From: Metridium senile
Taxonomy: Eukaryota > Cnidaria > Anthozoa > Actiniaria > Metridiidae
DNA length: 64,000 bases
Assembly: GCA_949775045.1 (NCBI GenBank)
Contig: OX459105.1
Location: 9,192,547-9,256,546, forward strand
Direction of reading: 5' to 3'
Under the pieces are notes generated by a model that saw only the letters and a list, made by a program, of their open reading frames with translations, was not told where the DNA came from and searched no databases. Shown here one piece after another: positions 1-12,960 of the stretch (position 1 is the first letter of the stretch; each line of letters begins with the position of its first letter). A program made the position numbers and the translations under genes.

Positions 1-3000
1 GTGACGTATTTTGTAATGGTTTTGAGAAAAACTATTGTTAAAATGGTTGGCAAATTAGCACCACAATACCAGGACTTGTAAACACTACGTTTACCTATTA
101 ATAATTATGTTTTATTTGCTGCTTATGCGTACATCTTTTTCAAAAAGGTTGTTATCGCCAAAGGCCAAAGGCGATAAATGATAGGTCATTCACACAACTG
201 TAATGTCAGATGGGTTGGATAAACTAGACGATTCGACTGGATTCTAACTGTATACGCCTATTTCAAATCTCGTTGTCGTAAACAAAGCCACAAGCCACAC
301 TCTGAATGCTGCAAAGGAGGTCGGTATTTCGGTCTCTTGTTATCGATTTATTCATAGCATATTCTGGTTGTAGGTTTTTTAGGTATATGACCATAACAAG
401 TTGTTGCAGTGGTAGATGATGAAACAAATCTTTCTTTATATCACGTGCAATAAATTACAAATTATGTTCATATTACCGACATCCTTTGCAGACTTCAGAG
501 TTTGGACTGTAGCTTCGGCTGCGATAATAATTTTTGAAATAGGTGCATCTATTTATCCGCCATCTACAGTCATATCCGCGTTATAACACAGGTAACCCAT
601 GAACCGGAAGGGTACCACAGGAAGTCCAATACATGACAACAACTAAACACAAATATTCGAGGCTTCTTATATATTTTCGTAGACTATAAACAACGGAATA
701 TCTCAACATTAGCCTCCTTGTTCTGGACGAGAATAAGAAGCAGAAACACGTTATTCCACTTATTCTTGGATCTTGGAATGATCTATCGCCTTTCGTCTAT
801 TACAAACTTTCTAAAATAGATGTATATCAGGGTGTATGAGCCGGGAACAAAATTCTGCTCCGGCGATAATATTTTTTGTAATTGAAATTTAATTAAAATT
901 TGGTACACACGAGGAAGGAGAACGACCCGATGGCAATCATCAGCTACGGGAGCAAATTAAACCCGTCATGTGCAAAGACTTAAAAGAGATGTGAGAAGGA
1001 GATCTATAGAAGTGTGTTATCAGTATAATTCATAGCCTGAAGGCCCACTTTAGAAAAAGCGTCATTATTCTGAGCAATTATTATTGTGGGCATCTTATAA
1101 TTATCACTTAGAGATTAACGATAAATTAGTATTTAGTAATTCATAAAAAAATATGTAATTTTAAAAATAGATTTGATAAGCTTACATGATAAGCAATTTA
1201 GTTAACTTTGAAAAACTATGCTTTAAATGGCTGTTATTCGCTTTGGTAAGAATAAGAATATTATATTCAATTAATAAAGATTGTTGTTGTATCTGGAACT
1301 CTTGTCATGTTTTTAATCGTTTCACTTCATCATGCCCATTCTCTTTATTAAATGGATTTGCGACTTTCTATTTTATATCAAGCCATTTTTAATCGATTTA
1401 TTCGTGTTTCATCATTTTATTTCCACTGTTTTCTACCCAAGTGTTTCAGTTTAATTTTTGCACAGCAAGTGGCGTGGCAATTTTAATCGATCCATTTTAA
1501 TGGCTGGATTTGTTTTGTGTTTCATTTCAATTTATTTCAACTGTCTTCTACAAGTGTTTTAGTTCAATTTTTGCACAGCAAGAAGCGTGGTATAATTGAT
1601 TTTCTTATTGAAAAACAAGTTTCCATTCTAAATATGGTATTTATTTTTTTTAGATGTATTACCACCCGTAGAGAACGTTATAGTTTTGAGGAGTATTTAT
1701 AAGTACACTTCAAGCCGGATGAAGCATTATGTTTTATCCCTTTTTGACTAAATCAGCAAACATCTGTCGGAAGCTTGATTGAAACAAGCTGATACCAGTT
1801 TTGAATTATAACTGAATGTTGAGGTAGTTTGTTTGGAGCGAAATTCATGCAACGAAAGATCCAGAGCCCCGACTGATGATTGTAAATACTGAGTGTATGT
1901 AGTGCAGTAGTGGCAAGAGAACACAACAAACGATCCCTGTGATGATCCACATGATTTATGACATACATTTTGAAGTTACATGTACAATCAATATCATTAA
2001 TGTTATATACGTAAAATAGAGATTAGCACTATAGTAAACACACGCATAAAATAACAAATGATGTTGGCTGTTCAGGCTGCTGCCTTTCTTATGTATCGGG
2101 TGCTTGGTGGGAAATCAGGCTGAAGATGTTCTTAAGATCTAAGGTTCTCAAAATTGTTTCTTCTTTATTGTGTACTCTAGTCCCAAGAAATCTTATAATA
2201 CCCCTCCCCCTTATTGAGGGATACGGGCTGTACTGGATGCCATACAGTTCAGTATGACCCCATTGGAGTTGAGCCGAGAACGTTAAGGAAAATAAGTGTA
2301 TTCTCAACAAAATGACGTCATCACATTTACTCTAGCACCTCCAAACCCTTCTGTGAAATACTATGTGTGTTTGTAACGGTTCAATACACATACTAAGAAC
2401 AGCCCCACTGTTTCCAAATTTTTTACATCTTATTTGTTTTTTACATGAGAACATAATTTGTATAATTTTTTTTTTTTTTCAGGCTGAATTGGTCCCTAAT
2501 ATATATATGGTGCTTTATTGACCATAGTACAGCCTGATGGAGGTTCTTAATCCACTTGTTCTATTATTGGGGTATTAACTCTACAACAAGTCACGTGTTT
2601 CCTTTCTCACCCTATATTTTCACTCTGAAATTGAGTTTTTAACTGTATAATGAGTAACAGTGAACATGGACTAAGAGCTAAGAAACGTATTTTTACAATG
2701 GATGCTATTATCGAGCACTTAGAGCGAGCATATAAGTGCCACTTGACATTTCTTTCAGTATTAATGTCTTTGTAGGGGGATCATGCCCATGACATTGTTA
2801 TTGACTATATATCATATATTCTTGTTTCAAAAAATATTACTCATCACAAACTTAAGAAGCTTTGACCGCTGAGGTCGAAAATGATGATTATTTTTATAAC
2901 GGAGTATATTCTTTTTGACACCAATCACGCTGTGAATATATTTCGATTGCTCACATGAGGTAAAACTGTGGCTAATAAAATGTTTCAGAAAATATATAAC

Positions 3001-3800
3001 GAAAAAGGAACTACCACACTGATCCTTGTTGATCGCAGTTTTTTAGATTTTATAGTTGACCAACTTTACTGTAAAAATGTTTGTGTTTACATTGCTTGTA
3101 TCAAGCGTAATCGACGATTGTACGACCGAAAGGAACTGCGGGCCTTTGATATTGATTAGTTATGCCTCGTTTATGGCAGAAAATAGAATTTCACAATGCA
3201 GCACTATGCATTAATATAATTCCTTTCGGTCAGACAACATTCTTTTAAATAACTTATATACACTATGAGTGATAATGCTTCTTACGACGAAATATTTCGA
3301 GATATACATGAACATGTTTCAGCAGCTGCGATACCTACAAGCTAGAGCAAGGGATTACTCGGATCATCATTCTTATTGCCCAATAAAGTCATTTCACAAT
3401 AACACATTGATAAGTGTGGTAATGTGGCCATATTGAATTCCTGCGTTATAGTAAAGTGTTCATATGTTACCCATAAACCCCTGCGCTACTAGCAGTTACT
3501 ATTAACAAAGTTTATAGGAAAGGTTATATCTAGATCTTCGATCCATCTATGACGTGTGCGTTTTCTAATATATAGCTTTTATAGTTCAAGCCACTGATAA
3601 AACCTTCGTAATTATTGACTATTTGACACATTTGCCGTCGATCTGTTTACAATGTATATTGAAACAAAATGTTGAATCAATATATAGACTCCATAGGAAC
3701 TAAATTTCACCAAAGTTACATCTAATCAGCAAGGGTATTGTCACAGGAAAATTAGTAATTTAGTAATTTAGTAAGTTTTGTCTTTTAATTAGTTTCTTTC
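1..3800. other. intergenic, no gene recognised
   Basis: AT-rich sequence with frequent stops in all frames. The longest frames are about 70 codons and resemble nothing I know. A stretch near 3110-3190 (key core CGATTGTACGACCGAAA) recurs in diverged form near 8519-8600, so at least part of the block is dispersed repeat. Confidence 0.6.
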
Positions 3801-3807
3801 TTACTAT

Positions 3808-3952
3808 AGGTAATATAATGAAATGTGTAACGTTAACACCGTAAAAAAATGTTGACTATACATCAGAGAAAAATCAAACTCTGACGAAGGACTAAAGATA
3901 GTAAATTTAAGTCAACATTTTTTACGGTGTTACAAAGTGCATAATATTACCT
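3808..3952. mobile_element. MITE with ~45-bp terminal inverted repeats
   Basis: The left end starts AGGTAATATAATG and includes ACACCGTAAAAA and ATGTTGAC. The right end reads back as the inverse (GTCAACATTTTTTACGGTGT, then ATATTACCT). The element is about 145 bp with no coding capacity. A second, half-length copy of the left end lies at 56138-56225, so this is a family. No clear target-site duplication is visible, so the superfamily is not assigned. Confidence 0.75.
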
Positions 3953-4144
3953 TTCGTTTATATCAAACACCAACGCAGCCTATACTAGTTTACTCGCTAG
4001 TTCCAATTTCTTTCTTTCTTTCTTACTAAAAGACTCATGAAAGTGTTCTTGTAATACGTTTATACTTAAAATAAAAAAACACGATTTGCATTATAAATTT
4101 TGTTTACATTGTTCGTGAGAGTGTCATTTTCTTAATCAGTTTTA

Positions 4145-4165
4145 TTAAGGTAGTTCCGGAAACTT
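4145..4165 (+). repeat. isolated TTAA-type transposon end
   Basis: TTAAGGTAGTTCCGG matches the terminus of the complete TTAA-flanked element at 44720-45649. No matching right end was found nearby, so this is a solo or decayed end. Confidence 0.35.
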
Positions 4166-4433
4166 GCCACTGCGCATCTCGCACGCGCACATCTTGTCCA
4201 AGAAAACTTCAAAAGTACTATGGGCAAAAAATCAAATTATATCAAAGCAAAACTATGACTTTTCTCAGTTTTTAAGCTTCGAACAAACTGCAAAATCAAG
4301 AAAATTTGTCTCTAGAATTTATAAACTTTACCAATATTTGCAATTGATTGAATGATATTTATAACAGAAAATGTCAAACCTATCGTTTGCAATACTCTAA
4401 TACCTTTCCTAGCAGAATCGTTCGCATTCTCTA

Positions 4434-4853
4434 AGGGTCTGCATGGGGTTAACTGTTAACTGAGAAACGGCTTAAAAATTAACTGTTAACTGAGAATTCC
4501 GTGTCTTTTTAGCTGATAACCGATATCGACAAGAAAACTGTTAGCTGATATTTCTTTGTTTTTAATTAATAAATGTGTCTTTTAGGACATTTCACCTCAA
4601 AATTGCAGCATGTCAAGTAATAAAATGTAATATGTTGTCATTGTAGTATCTGTAATATGTCTGCAGATGGCGAAAAACAGATTTTTTCATTTGAATTTCA
4701 GGTAAAAAGTACTGTATTATAAACCGCATATGTTGTTGTTAATTATTAAACATAAGAATTAACAATTTAATGCTTGAAAAATTTAACTGATAACTGAGAA
4801 AATTGCTAAAATTTAGCTGTTAACTGATATTGGGACCCCCCTATTCAGACCCT
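4434..4853. mobile_element. MITE-like element built of TTAACTG-type subrepeats
   Basis: The ends are inverted: AGGGTCTGCATGGGG on the left and CCCCCTATTCAGACCCT on the right. Internally the motif AACTGTTAACTGA and variants (ACTGATAACTGAG) recur several times near both ends. Related elements with CTATAGG ends and CCGTCAA subrepeats lie at 21113-21496 and 41651-42027. No open frame is present. Confidence 0.6.
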
Positions 4854-4904
4854 GTTCTCTAGACTGCTTTGAGTAGATGTACTTAGGGAAGATATCTTGT
4901 TTGT

Positions 4905-5215
4905 ATTGAAGCAATAAACGAGCAATTTCCGTGGTTTATTGGCGAAATAAACCACGCGGGATGTTGGGAGAACACGAAAAAAGGCCTAAGGAAATCATGA
5001 GCCTTGCTGATGAACAAATCAATTCCCCTGAGAATTCTCAACCATCCAATCAAATCGCTTGTTATAACAAAAATTGTACAAAGCTTCACAACTTTCAAAA
5101 TTACAAAGTTATATTCTGCAGATAATGTTTTCATGAAAATATTACATTCTTTTTAATTTTTTGTGTGGAGAATATGGTAGATACAAGTGGAGAATGCCTC
5201 AAATCAAAGCTCTAT
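4905..5215. repeat. dispersed repeat with a GTGGTTTATT hairpin
   Basis: It contains an internal hairpin, GTGGTTTATTGGCGAAATAAACCAC (4931-4955, 9-bp stem). The sequence recurs at 22160-22343, where it is broken by a 2.7 kb insertion and resumes at 25050-25245. That gives an occupied/unoccupied pair which dates the insertion as younger than this repeat. Confidence 0.65.
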
Positions 5216-5225
5216 GAATCAATGT

Positions 5226-5998
5226 AGCTTGTAAGCTAATGAAACGATCGAGTTTGTTGTCAATAACATGTTTGTTGGCCCGCCCGGTTCTTGTTGGAAA
5301 ATCCCCGATGATTTTGGTCGTAATAATGAAGGATTTATTGACTAACAAACAAATCTAGACATCGCTAGCGCTTAACCTCAAGCAGATGATATTTACTCAC
5401 TACTGACATCGACATATGTGGCTGGTTTGAGTTGAGGATTGCTTGGACATTTTTCAATCTAGTTAGATTTAACGCTAAATTCAAATCGCCATGATAGTCA
5501 GGTAATCCTGCTTTGAACAAAATAGATGTATTCGCCGTTGGTCTTATCAAATGAATGCATTGATGAATACTTAAGATATTGAGATATAGTTATATCGTAA
5601 AGCATCTGTTTTTTCAAGCTTATTTATTCAATAACTTGTGTGCTAAACTTTGTCCGTTGGATGCCGTGTACATGTCATGGCTTGGTTTGCATTCAAGTTT
5701 GGAAATGTGAAATTTAACTTTACTTTCTTCACTGAACAGATATCTTATTTTATCACTTGACATCAATAACCTAATAAGGTTGCTTTTTTGTACATTTTTC
5801 TTGCTGTTTTGTGACGTCTATGCGTATTTTAGGCCTCCAGCGTAGCGTAATAATGTACTCTTTCTTTTTATTCAAAAACAAAACTGTCAAATGTCAAACG
5901 TTATGATCTTTTTTCGCTCTTATTCCACAATAAAAGTGACTATTAGAACTACCTGTTCTGTTTATGTTATGCATTGAGTGTTTTTGTTGTTTTTAATT
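5226..5998. repeat. segmental duplicate, copy 1 (pairs with 12961-13627)
   Basis: Begins AGCTTGTAAGCTAATGAAACG and runs to GAGTGTTTTTGTTGTTTTT. Nearly the same sequence, with small deletions, lies in direct orientation at 12961-13627. It contains no convincing gene. Confidence 0.75.
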
Positions 5999-5999
5999 T

Positions 6000-8900
6000 G
6001 TTTATATCAGCTTTTTAACAACAAGAATATATTTACTCGGCATTATCGGAAAACATAGCTCCGTGATTTTGAACATTTGATATTTCCAAGTAGAAAACCG
6101 CTTTTAAAGACAATTAAACATCCAGAGAAGCCTTTCACAGCACGATATGATTACATATACTCAGACGACTTATAACCGGCGACAAAATAATATATATCAT
6201 TCAAAGAGTTCTCGAGGCTCTACTGTTCGCTCGATTTTGAATGAGAGTCTTGAAGAGAATGACCGAGAGATTACAGCGATAACAGTCAGAAATCTTGAAA
6301 AGTACGGTGGTTTTTTTTCACGCATAGTCATGTATTACACATCAAAATGTCCGTAAAAGAATGGTGTTGTCGAATCCATGGCTACTGTTTTGAAAGGGTT
6401 TGTTTAATTTTAAATATAGCCCATATTGTAACTTGACATGAGAATAGCCGCACAATCTCTCTAACTTGTAAAAGTGATCAAACCGTTAACTTTCAACCCC
6501 CAAAAGTACGTGTACTTTTTGAACGGGAAGTAGATCAAAATTATTTGAAAAGGTCAACAAAAGATTGAGGTAGCTGTATCCATGGCTACTTTTTTGACTT
6601 TTCTGCAAATATTTTGAGAAAAGATCGAAAAGCCACGATTTTGTGGCCTTTATTTCTACCATTTTGACTAGGCGCATTGAAGCGTGACGTATAGCGGGTT
6701 TATAGCTGACCAAATGTTAACACTTCTTTTCCGATGTTGGAAGCCATTTTGAAAAGTGAACACGGAGGAAGTTACTTTGTTTATGTAGATACCTTATTTA
6801 GGGAAATACCTTGTTAAGGAAGATACCTTGTTTGTATAGGAAGTTACTCTGTAGGAAGATATCTTGTTTTCCGGAAAACACGTTGTTTAGGGAAATACAT
6901 TGTTTTACCTTATATAGGAAGATACCATGTTTAGGAAGATATCTTGTGTAGGAAGAAACATTGTTTTCAGGAAAACACGGATGTACAAATAAAAGAACAA
7001 TAGAAAATGGGAATGAGATTAAAAACTTGAGCAAAACTGATGGGATTATTTAAGTTTTGACTGGGGTTCGGTCCAAATATAAACTGGGAAATGGTATTCG
7101 ACCCCCCCCCCCCCCCCCCTTTTCATGACCCTTTTGTTTTGGAAGATCGGCTTTGTTTAAGATGGTACTTTGTATGGATATTTTGACATAAATCGTGAAA
7201 TTTATCATCGTTTTTTTGAGAAAAGATCGTACATCTCACACAAAGTGTCCACTTTTTGCATTGTCGTTTAAGGACGAAGTAGAAAAAAATCGATTTTCTG
7301 TGTGAAAAAGTCATTTCTCCAAAAACTGAGCGAAAAAACTCCCCCTTATATATATTATCAAATATGAAATTGTCTTTCCCTTAATCACCAAGTGCACACA
7401 TACCACATTTATTATTATCTCATATCATCATTCAAATACGCAGAAGTCACAACAAGCTGGAAGAATATATTTATACAGGATTTAATATTTTGTTGTTGCC
7501 TTTTTTCTTTTACTGTTTCAAGTTGATACCCATATACCAATTTATTTGTACGTGTTCTTGTTAGTATATATTCATACCTTAATCTTATAATTTCAATTAC
7601 AAACGACGTGTTACTAGGTCCAGAAATATTTTTATTAACCCTTCCGGTTGTTTACTTCTGCAGCTCAGTGCTAGTTTTAATACTATTGTACATTTTATAA
7701 CATTCATTTGCAAGTAATAACATATCGCTTCTAAATAAATAATTTGAAACGTTCCGGTTCCAGCTTGTCAATTGTAAAGACATATGTTGGTTCTTATATT
7801 GTATCTACGTTAATTATATACCAACTGTTTTAGCCGCTTTTAATTACAAATAGCTAGGTAATTGCTTTATGCTTTATTATCGACATTGCAAATATAATTA
7901 GTTATATATATGTTAATACATTGTAGGAATATATCAAATTATGATTGTTAATATAATGTTGAAAAAAACTCACTAAAATGAACTGTAACTTTTACACTTT
8001 TTCGACAACAAGGTTAATCTAAATAGTTATACCGTTCCATGTACATAAGAAGTACATTTTATTGGTTTGAGTACAGAGGAAAATAATATTAAACAAATCT
8101 CACTGCCTGAAATGATATGCTTCAGGTTAAGCTCTAAGGCCTTGGAGTATGAAACACGTTTGTCATCTACCATAATGACAACAGTTTAACATCTTAGCCC
8201 CTGATGAGTTTACCATTACACTATATCGATCTATTCGTGTATTAGACCACATATGAGCTCATATCACAAATCACCTACAAACACACAAAATATATCCCTC
8301 TACCCTAACAATAGAGTCCGATTACCCTGTATTATTTAAACAATTAACTTTCACGTTTGTTCGACAATTATAAGAATAATTTAATTAGCTAGAATTACAT
8401 GTACATGAGGAGTACATTTATATTGGTTTGAGTACTGAAGAAAAGGCAATATTCTCTAGAGCCGTATATACATTTATTTGAAAAGAGGTTGACGGAGTAA
8501 ACTTGATTGGCGAACAGCGAATGGCGATTGTACGACCGAAACGAACTGTGGCTCTTTGAAATGATTATTTATGCTTCTGTTTTGGCAGAAAATGAATTCA
8601 TTGAACAATGCTTTCCCATTATTTTAGTGAAGAAGGAACTTAAATTGATCGCCGTATACTCCATTCTCTGTTCACCCCGTCAATCTTTTTAATTGGTATT
8701 TGTGTACTTGAGGCCAGCTAAAACCTCAGATTTATGTTTATGGTTATGGTTAATTGAAATAGCAATAATAAACGTTTGTACATCGCAAAAGTCTCATTTC
8801 TTGGTTTAAATGCTGAAAAAGACCCCATTTTTGTCAGTGAAAATCCACTTCGCGGAGTTAAAACCTCAGATTTTTACTTTATGCTTTTCCAACGATATCG

Positions 8901-9300
8901 TTAATTGGACTATCTATATATATATTAGTAAAAGTAAAATTTCCTTGTTATAATTCTGACAAAAATCTGAACCTTTTTGTCCCAGTAATATTTTTCAAGA
9001 ATTAAAGTCAGAGCGCTAGCCACTAAGACTTCGACGTTCTGTCTTTTTCAACTAATTGAACAAAGTATAAGCTAGAAGTATATGTTCGCAAAGGAAACGT
9101 ACACTTTATTTTTTGTACATTTGTATACTGAAAGAATCCGCTTTCATGTCTAAAATAGTATTCTTTAGACATAAAACTTCTAGTCTATTGAGGCTTTGAA
9201 GTTCCTGAAGGCTTTAAAAAGGAAATCTTTAATTGGCTATTGATATATTTATGTCCACTGATAAGAAGGCATACGTTTAGAAGGCTCGGGCCTGCAGTGG
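6000..9300. other. intergenic, repeats only
   Basis: No gene is recognised. Contents seen are a degenerate ~20-bp minisatellite (6787-6968), a poly-C run (about 7101-7119), and a ~70-bp near-duplicate at 8030-8100 and 8385-8455 (core GTACAT..AGTACATTTTATTGG). A minor match to 3110-3190 lies near 8519-8600. Confidence 0.5.
6787..6968. repeat. degenerate minisatellite, ~20-bp units
   Basis: Repeated GATACCTTGTTTAGGAA-type units with TTGTATAGG, TTTTCCGGAAAACAC and similar variants. Open frames across it are artefacts of the repeat. Confidence 0.6.
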
Positions 9301-9352
9301 TTATTTATATGATATAAGCTATATACATTGGACATGACTTGGATTGTAACAA

Positions 9353-10345
9353 CTATTGGCATTTCATAATACTTCGCAGTTCTTGCTGAAAGTCTGACTT
9401 GATCAGTGAATAAACAAAAAAGTTTGGTGCTGAGTTGATGTACCTTAACACAACCATGGCCAAATATGTCTTTGTGGCTTCAGTCTCCTTGCAGGGTTCG
9501 GACAAATAAAAACACGATAACCAGTAAAGTACGAATGAATTGCACACCAGAAATATGAGTACAACGAACCCAACTGATATAGTTCCATTGTACGATCTCC
9601 TCATACGATTTCTTTGCTCCTTTCGAGAGTTTGAATTGGAAGAAGACTCGGTGCTAGTTGCTGATGGCTCATGGCTTGTTAGTGCCCTTATCTGCTTACG
9701 GTGCTCTTTAGCAACAATGATGATCCTCACGTAGGCGAACAGCAAGAATGCGTTTGGCAGAAGTATGAAGACCAACAGGTAGAAAATCTGGTAGCCGAAG
9801 TACTGATCTTTATTTGCCTTACCCATCTTCAAAACGACGAAAGGGATTCGCTGCAGAACAGGCAGTGTCCATGCAAAAGAAATGACCAAGATGCATGTGC
9901 TTTCTTTGGAAAAGTTCGAGTGTTTGAACGGGTATATCACTGCAATGTATCTGTCGAGGGTCAGTGCGCAGATATTAGTAGTCGATGCGATAAGAAAGAC
10001 ATTCCAGAAGAACTCGAATATAGTCCAAACTGTTTGATCATATTTGAGGTAAAATTGGTGAAAGAAAATCGATGGTGTGTTGAAGATACCGACCAAAAAG
10101 TCTGCCACGGCGAGGGAGAGAATAAACCAGTATGGCGAAGGCTGTGAACGTAGTCGTCGTCTTGAAGATATGATATATATTACAAGGCCATTACCAAAAA
10201 CTGTTACAAAACCGAGAATTCCTCTCAGAACCCAGTACCATGTAGGTTTATCCCCAGAGCCAGCACTAGTCGTCGCATTTGAAGAAAAATTGGACACCAT
10301 TGATGTCCGAATGGAAGAGTAATTGAGAGCGTTAGCTAAGACCAT
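9353..10345 (-). CDS. class A (rhodopsin-like) G-protein-coupled receptor, intronless
   Basis: A 330-residue, single-exon seven-pass membrane receptor with a true ATG start. The N-terminus has three N-glycosylation sequons (N8, N19, N23). TM1 carries GN at 51-52, TM2 LSLAVADF at 76-83, TM3 ends in DRY at 131-133, TM4 has W159, TM5 P197, and TM7 NSAPNFFVY at 304-312. The third intracellular loop (213-250) is Ser-rich and then Arg-rich, the usual G-protein contact region. Oddities: counting back from DRY, position 3.25 is W107, not the usual cysteine, and the second extracellular loop has no cysteine. TM6 lacks CWxP. The TM7 proline is one residue before the asparagine instead of after it. Lack of the TM3-loop 2 disulfide is known in the melanocortin/cannabinoid/lysophospholipid cluster, but ligand and subfamily cannot be told from this. 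Intronless class A receptors of this size are common in cnidarians. No neighbouring gene suggests a pathway. Confidence 0.93.
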   Translation of the reverse strand: MVLANALNYSSIRTSMVSNFSSNATTSAGSGDKPTWYWVLRGILGFVTVFGNGLVIYIISSRRRLRSQPSPYWFILSLAVADFLVGIFNTPSIFFHQFYLKYDQTVWTIFEFFWNVFLIASTTNICALTLDRYIAVIYPFKHSNFSKESTCILVISFAWTLPVLQRIPFVVLKMGKANKDQYFGYQIFYLLVFILLPNAFLLFAYVRIIIVAKEHRKQIRALTSHEPSATSTESSSNSNSRKEQRNRMRRSYNGTISVGFVVLIFLVCNSFVLYWLSCFYLSEPCKETEATKTYLAMVVLRYINSAPNFFVYSLIKSDFQQELRSIMKCQ

Positions 10346-10399
10346 CTTGAAATGTTAACTGCGCTTGATGGTTGCGTCCTCAATAATGAATTACAACTA

Positions 10400-12880
10400 A
10401 TCCGCTATTGATATAAATGCAAAGCGGTTTAATTGCATGGAGACACCTGTTCGCTTTTTACAACTTATGCGAAGTGGAACATCTATTCAATATATATGTA
10501 TCTATATCATTCAAATATTTTTTATTTTTCCATCACTTATAAAAAAAAGTTTAGCCCTATGTGTGATTATTTTTGTGTTAATCTTACAAGGTCTTTTCTA
10601 CCACCTATGGCGCACAAAGAGATAATTTATCAATATATTCCCATCGCTTTAAAGGAACATCAATCGTGTAAAGTGTTTAATGAATATCTTGGCTTTATCT
10701 AAATAACATTCGTTTGAACACGAATACGTTACTGCAGAATCCACTTCGGCTCTAGAAAGCGTGTGACAATACTAATTGCGTGACGTTAATTTTACTGCCA
10801 ATATCTCGAAAACGAAAAAACAAAAATAAAATTTTCAGGAATAAAATATTTGAAGGACATATACAAAATACTAGAAAACCAGCTTTTTGCGACTTATCGT
10901 TTCGATTTTAGGGTTGAGTGATGAAGTTACGTGAAAACGAAGAATATATATAATCATTATCGAAATAAAATATTAATGTTCACCATCTGGTTCACCATAG
11001 AATTTTACAAAATAATTGCTATAGAAATTTAAAGGAAATTTGTTCATGTTTTTCTTGGTTTGGGCTATTTTAAAAGGCTTGAGGAAATTCTTATAATTGC
11101 TTAAATATTTTATGAAATAATTCAGTGATATAAATCTCGCCCTCTGATTGGCTGAGAAGCGTGGAAACTAAAACATTATATTTTAGCTTCTGGATATTTT
11201 GTAAAATAAACATTAAACGAGGAAATATAAAACGCTGATCCGCGCGTGCGGTGTGTAGTTATAAAGCGCGCTGGGATTGTCAGAACATGAGATAAGTGTT
11301 CAGAGAAGCACAGCGCGAGGCACAGACGAAATCAAGTTTTCTATTTCTTTTATAAAATACAAATTGACATATTTAATCAACATGCAAAAGTGCGTGCTGA
11401 GTGGTCTCAAAAAACATTTCAAACGGCCAATGGTTCGAAAAGCACCTCTCTATATTTGCAAGGGCTATAACATATAAGCAAATCCTTTTTTTTTTCGTTC
11501 AGTTGTTAATATAAATAATGATTATAGAACAGAGTAGAGTGCAATTTGTATAGGAAATAATACTATTCCGAGCTCAATTCGCACAATACAATGTTCTTAA
11601 GTATAGTTAAATAAACGAGTAGGAGTGTTTTATCAGGATTTAAATCTGCGAGTTTATTGAACGACTTCAAAAACTCCAACCTATATTTTGTGTTCATGTA
11701 AAAAAATCAAGGATTTATGAAAGTTTATTAGAGAAAATTAAGGTTAAAGTTTATGTAAATTATGTAATATGTAAAATAGGGTGAATCTATAACTTCAGTT
11801 AAAACACTTGTCACGGTCACGATTTCTTTTGAAAATTTCTCATGAATTATTAATGAGTTTTTGAAGTAACCATATCTACGTGTTATAAGTATAATAATAA
11901 ACTTTATTGGGTAAAAAGAATGATATGCTTTTTTCTGGCCCATACGTTCATAATAATACTAATAATTGCTGGGAGCGAAGCGAGCATTGACACTATTCCT
12001 GGCGGTATCCCTGTGTACTTATCGACGAGCCTGTCTGGGCTATATATACCAAGGGCACTAGAACGCTACATTTATGTTCAAATTAATGTGTACTTATCGT
12101 TGATAGTGAATAAAGGTCCTAGTTTTCATAAAACTCTTCTACATAGTCGATATTCAGCTGTTTTTAGCATCAGTTTGACCTCTTGTTTACTCGGTTTAGC
12201 GTTAAACTGATGCTAAAAACAATTTAAGTTAAATTTATTAAAACCATTAAGTTCGTCATTTTTCCTCCGCATGCGCATTAAAGATGAACAGGTTCCCCCA
12301 TAGGCAGCCCAACTACTCCTTTCGAGGATTTTTTATTTTTCAATAAAGATTCAATGGAAAAAAATGCGCGCGACTCTTTTGGTTTCTTTGTTTGGCGCGC
12401 GCTTGTAGTCTTTGGGTTTCCTGTGGCGCGCTTGTAGATTATGGGGTTCCTGTGGTCAATCCCGCGGGAGACAAGTATATATTGTGACAAGGTATGAAAC
12501 ACGGTCACGTGATGGATCCCAATTTCGCTACTATCTCATCACCTAAAAGACGAATTAATGATTTTTCTACGAATAACAATACGAATCATCTTTCTCCAGA
12601 TAACATACGAGTTTGAGTCTTCAATCTTTATTACATGACGAGAATTTCCTCTTGGACGCTCAAACTCGCGATGGATCGATGTGTGCCCTAGGTAGCTTGG
12701 ACACTTTTCCGTGAAGCGCTCGGGATTTTTCATTCGTTTGACATTCGTAGAGGTTTCGAGGAAGTCGTGAACTGTCGTGAATGTACGAATTTTTCCGAAA
12801 TCTTGGCGAATTTTCGGAATATTTTTACCTAAAACTAAATACTTCGTCCGTCGTAAAAGCTTTTTTTCAGGGATTTTCTT
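10400..12880. other. intergenic, no gene recognised
   Basis: AT-rich. A block at 11440-11590 (TATTTGCAAGGGCTA... GTGCAATTTGTATAGGAAAT) recurs at 38680-38830. The segment at 11598-11672 is a shortened relative of the palindromic repeat at 37100-37213 (shared GAGTGTTTTATCAGG and GAGTTTATTGAACG). The 138-codon minus frame at 12539-12955 has no recognisable motif. Confidence 0.5.
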
Positions 12881-12886
12881 ACACAT

Positions 12887-12960
12887 AATGGCCGAAATTA
12901 CTTTAAACACCGAGCAAAGGAAAGTGGTTGACCGTGTATTAATGTGTGGACACAATGTTT
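12887..12960 (+). pseudogene. Pif1-like helicase N-terminal stub, truncated
   Basis: An ATG opens a 24-codon frame, MAEITLNTEQRKVVDRVLMC followed by GHNV. It matches the lead-in of Pif1/Helitron-type helicases, where a glutamine-containing helix precedes the NVFxTGxAGxGKS Walker A loop. The sequence stops just before Walker A, exactly where the duplicated segment 12961-13627 starts. No ATPase motif survives, so it cannot work as a helicase. The assignment rests on a short match. Confidence 0.4.

Noticed and set aside
9540..10322. Plus-strand frames of 64-148 codons opposite the GPCR
   Set aside because: Antisense shadows of a well-supported receptor gene.
12539..12955. 138-codon minus-strand frame
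   Set aside because: Opposite strand of the better-supported helicase stub. No motif, Arg/Lys/Ile-rich low-information sequence.
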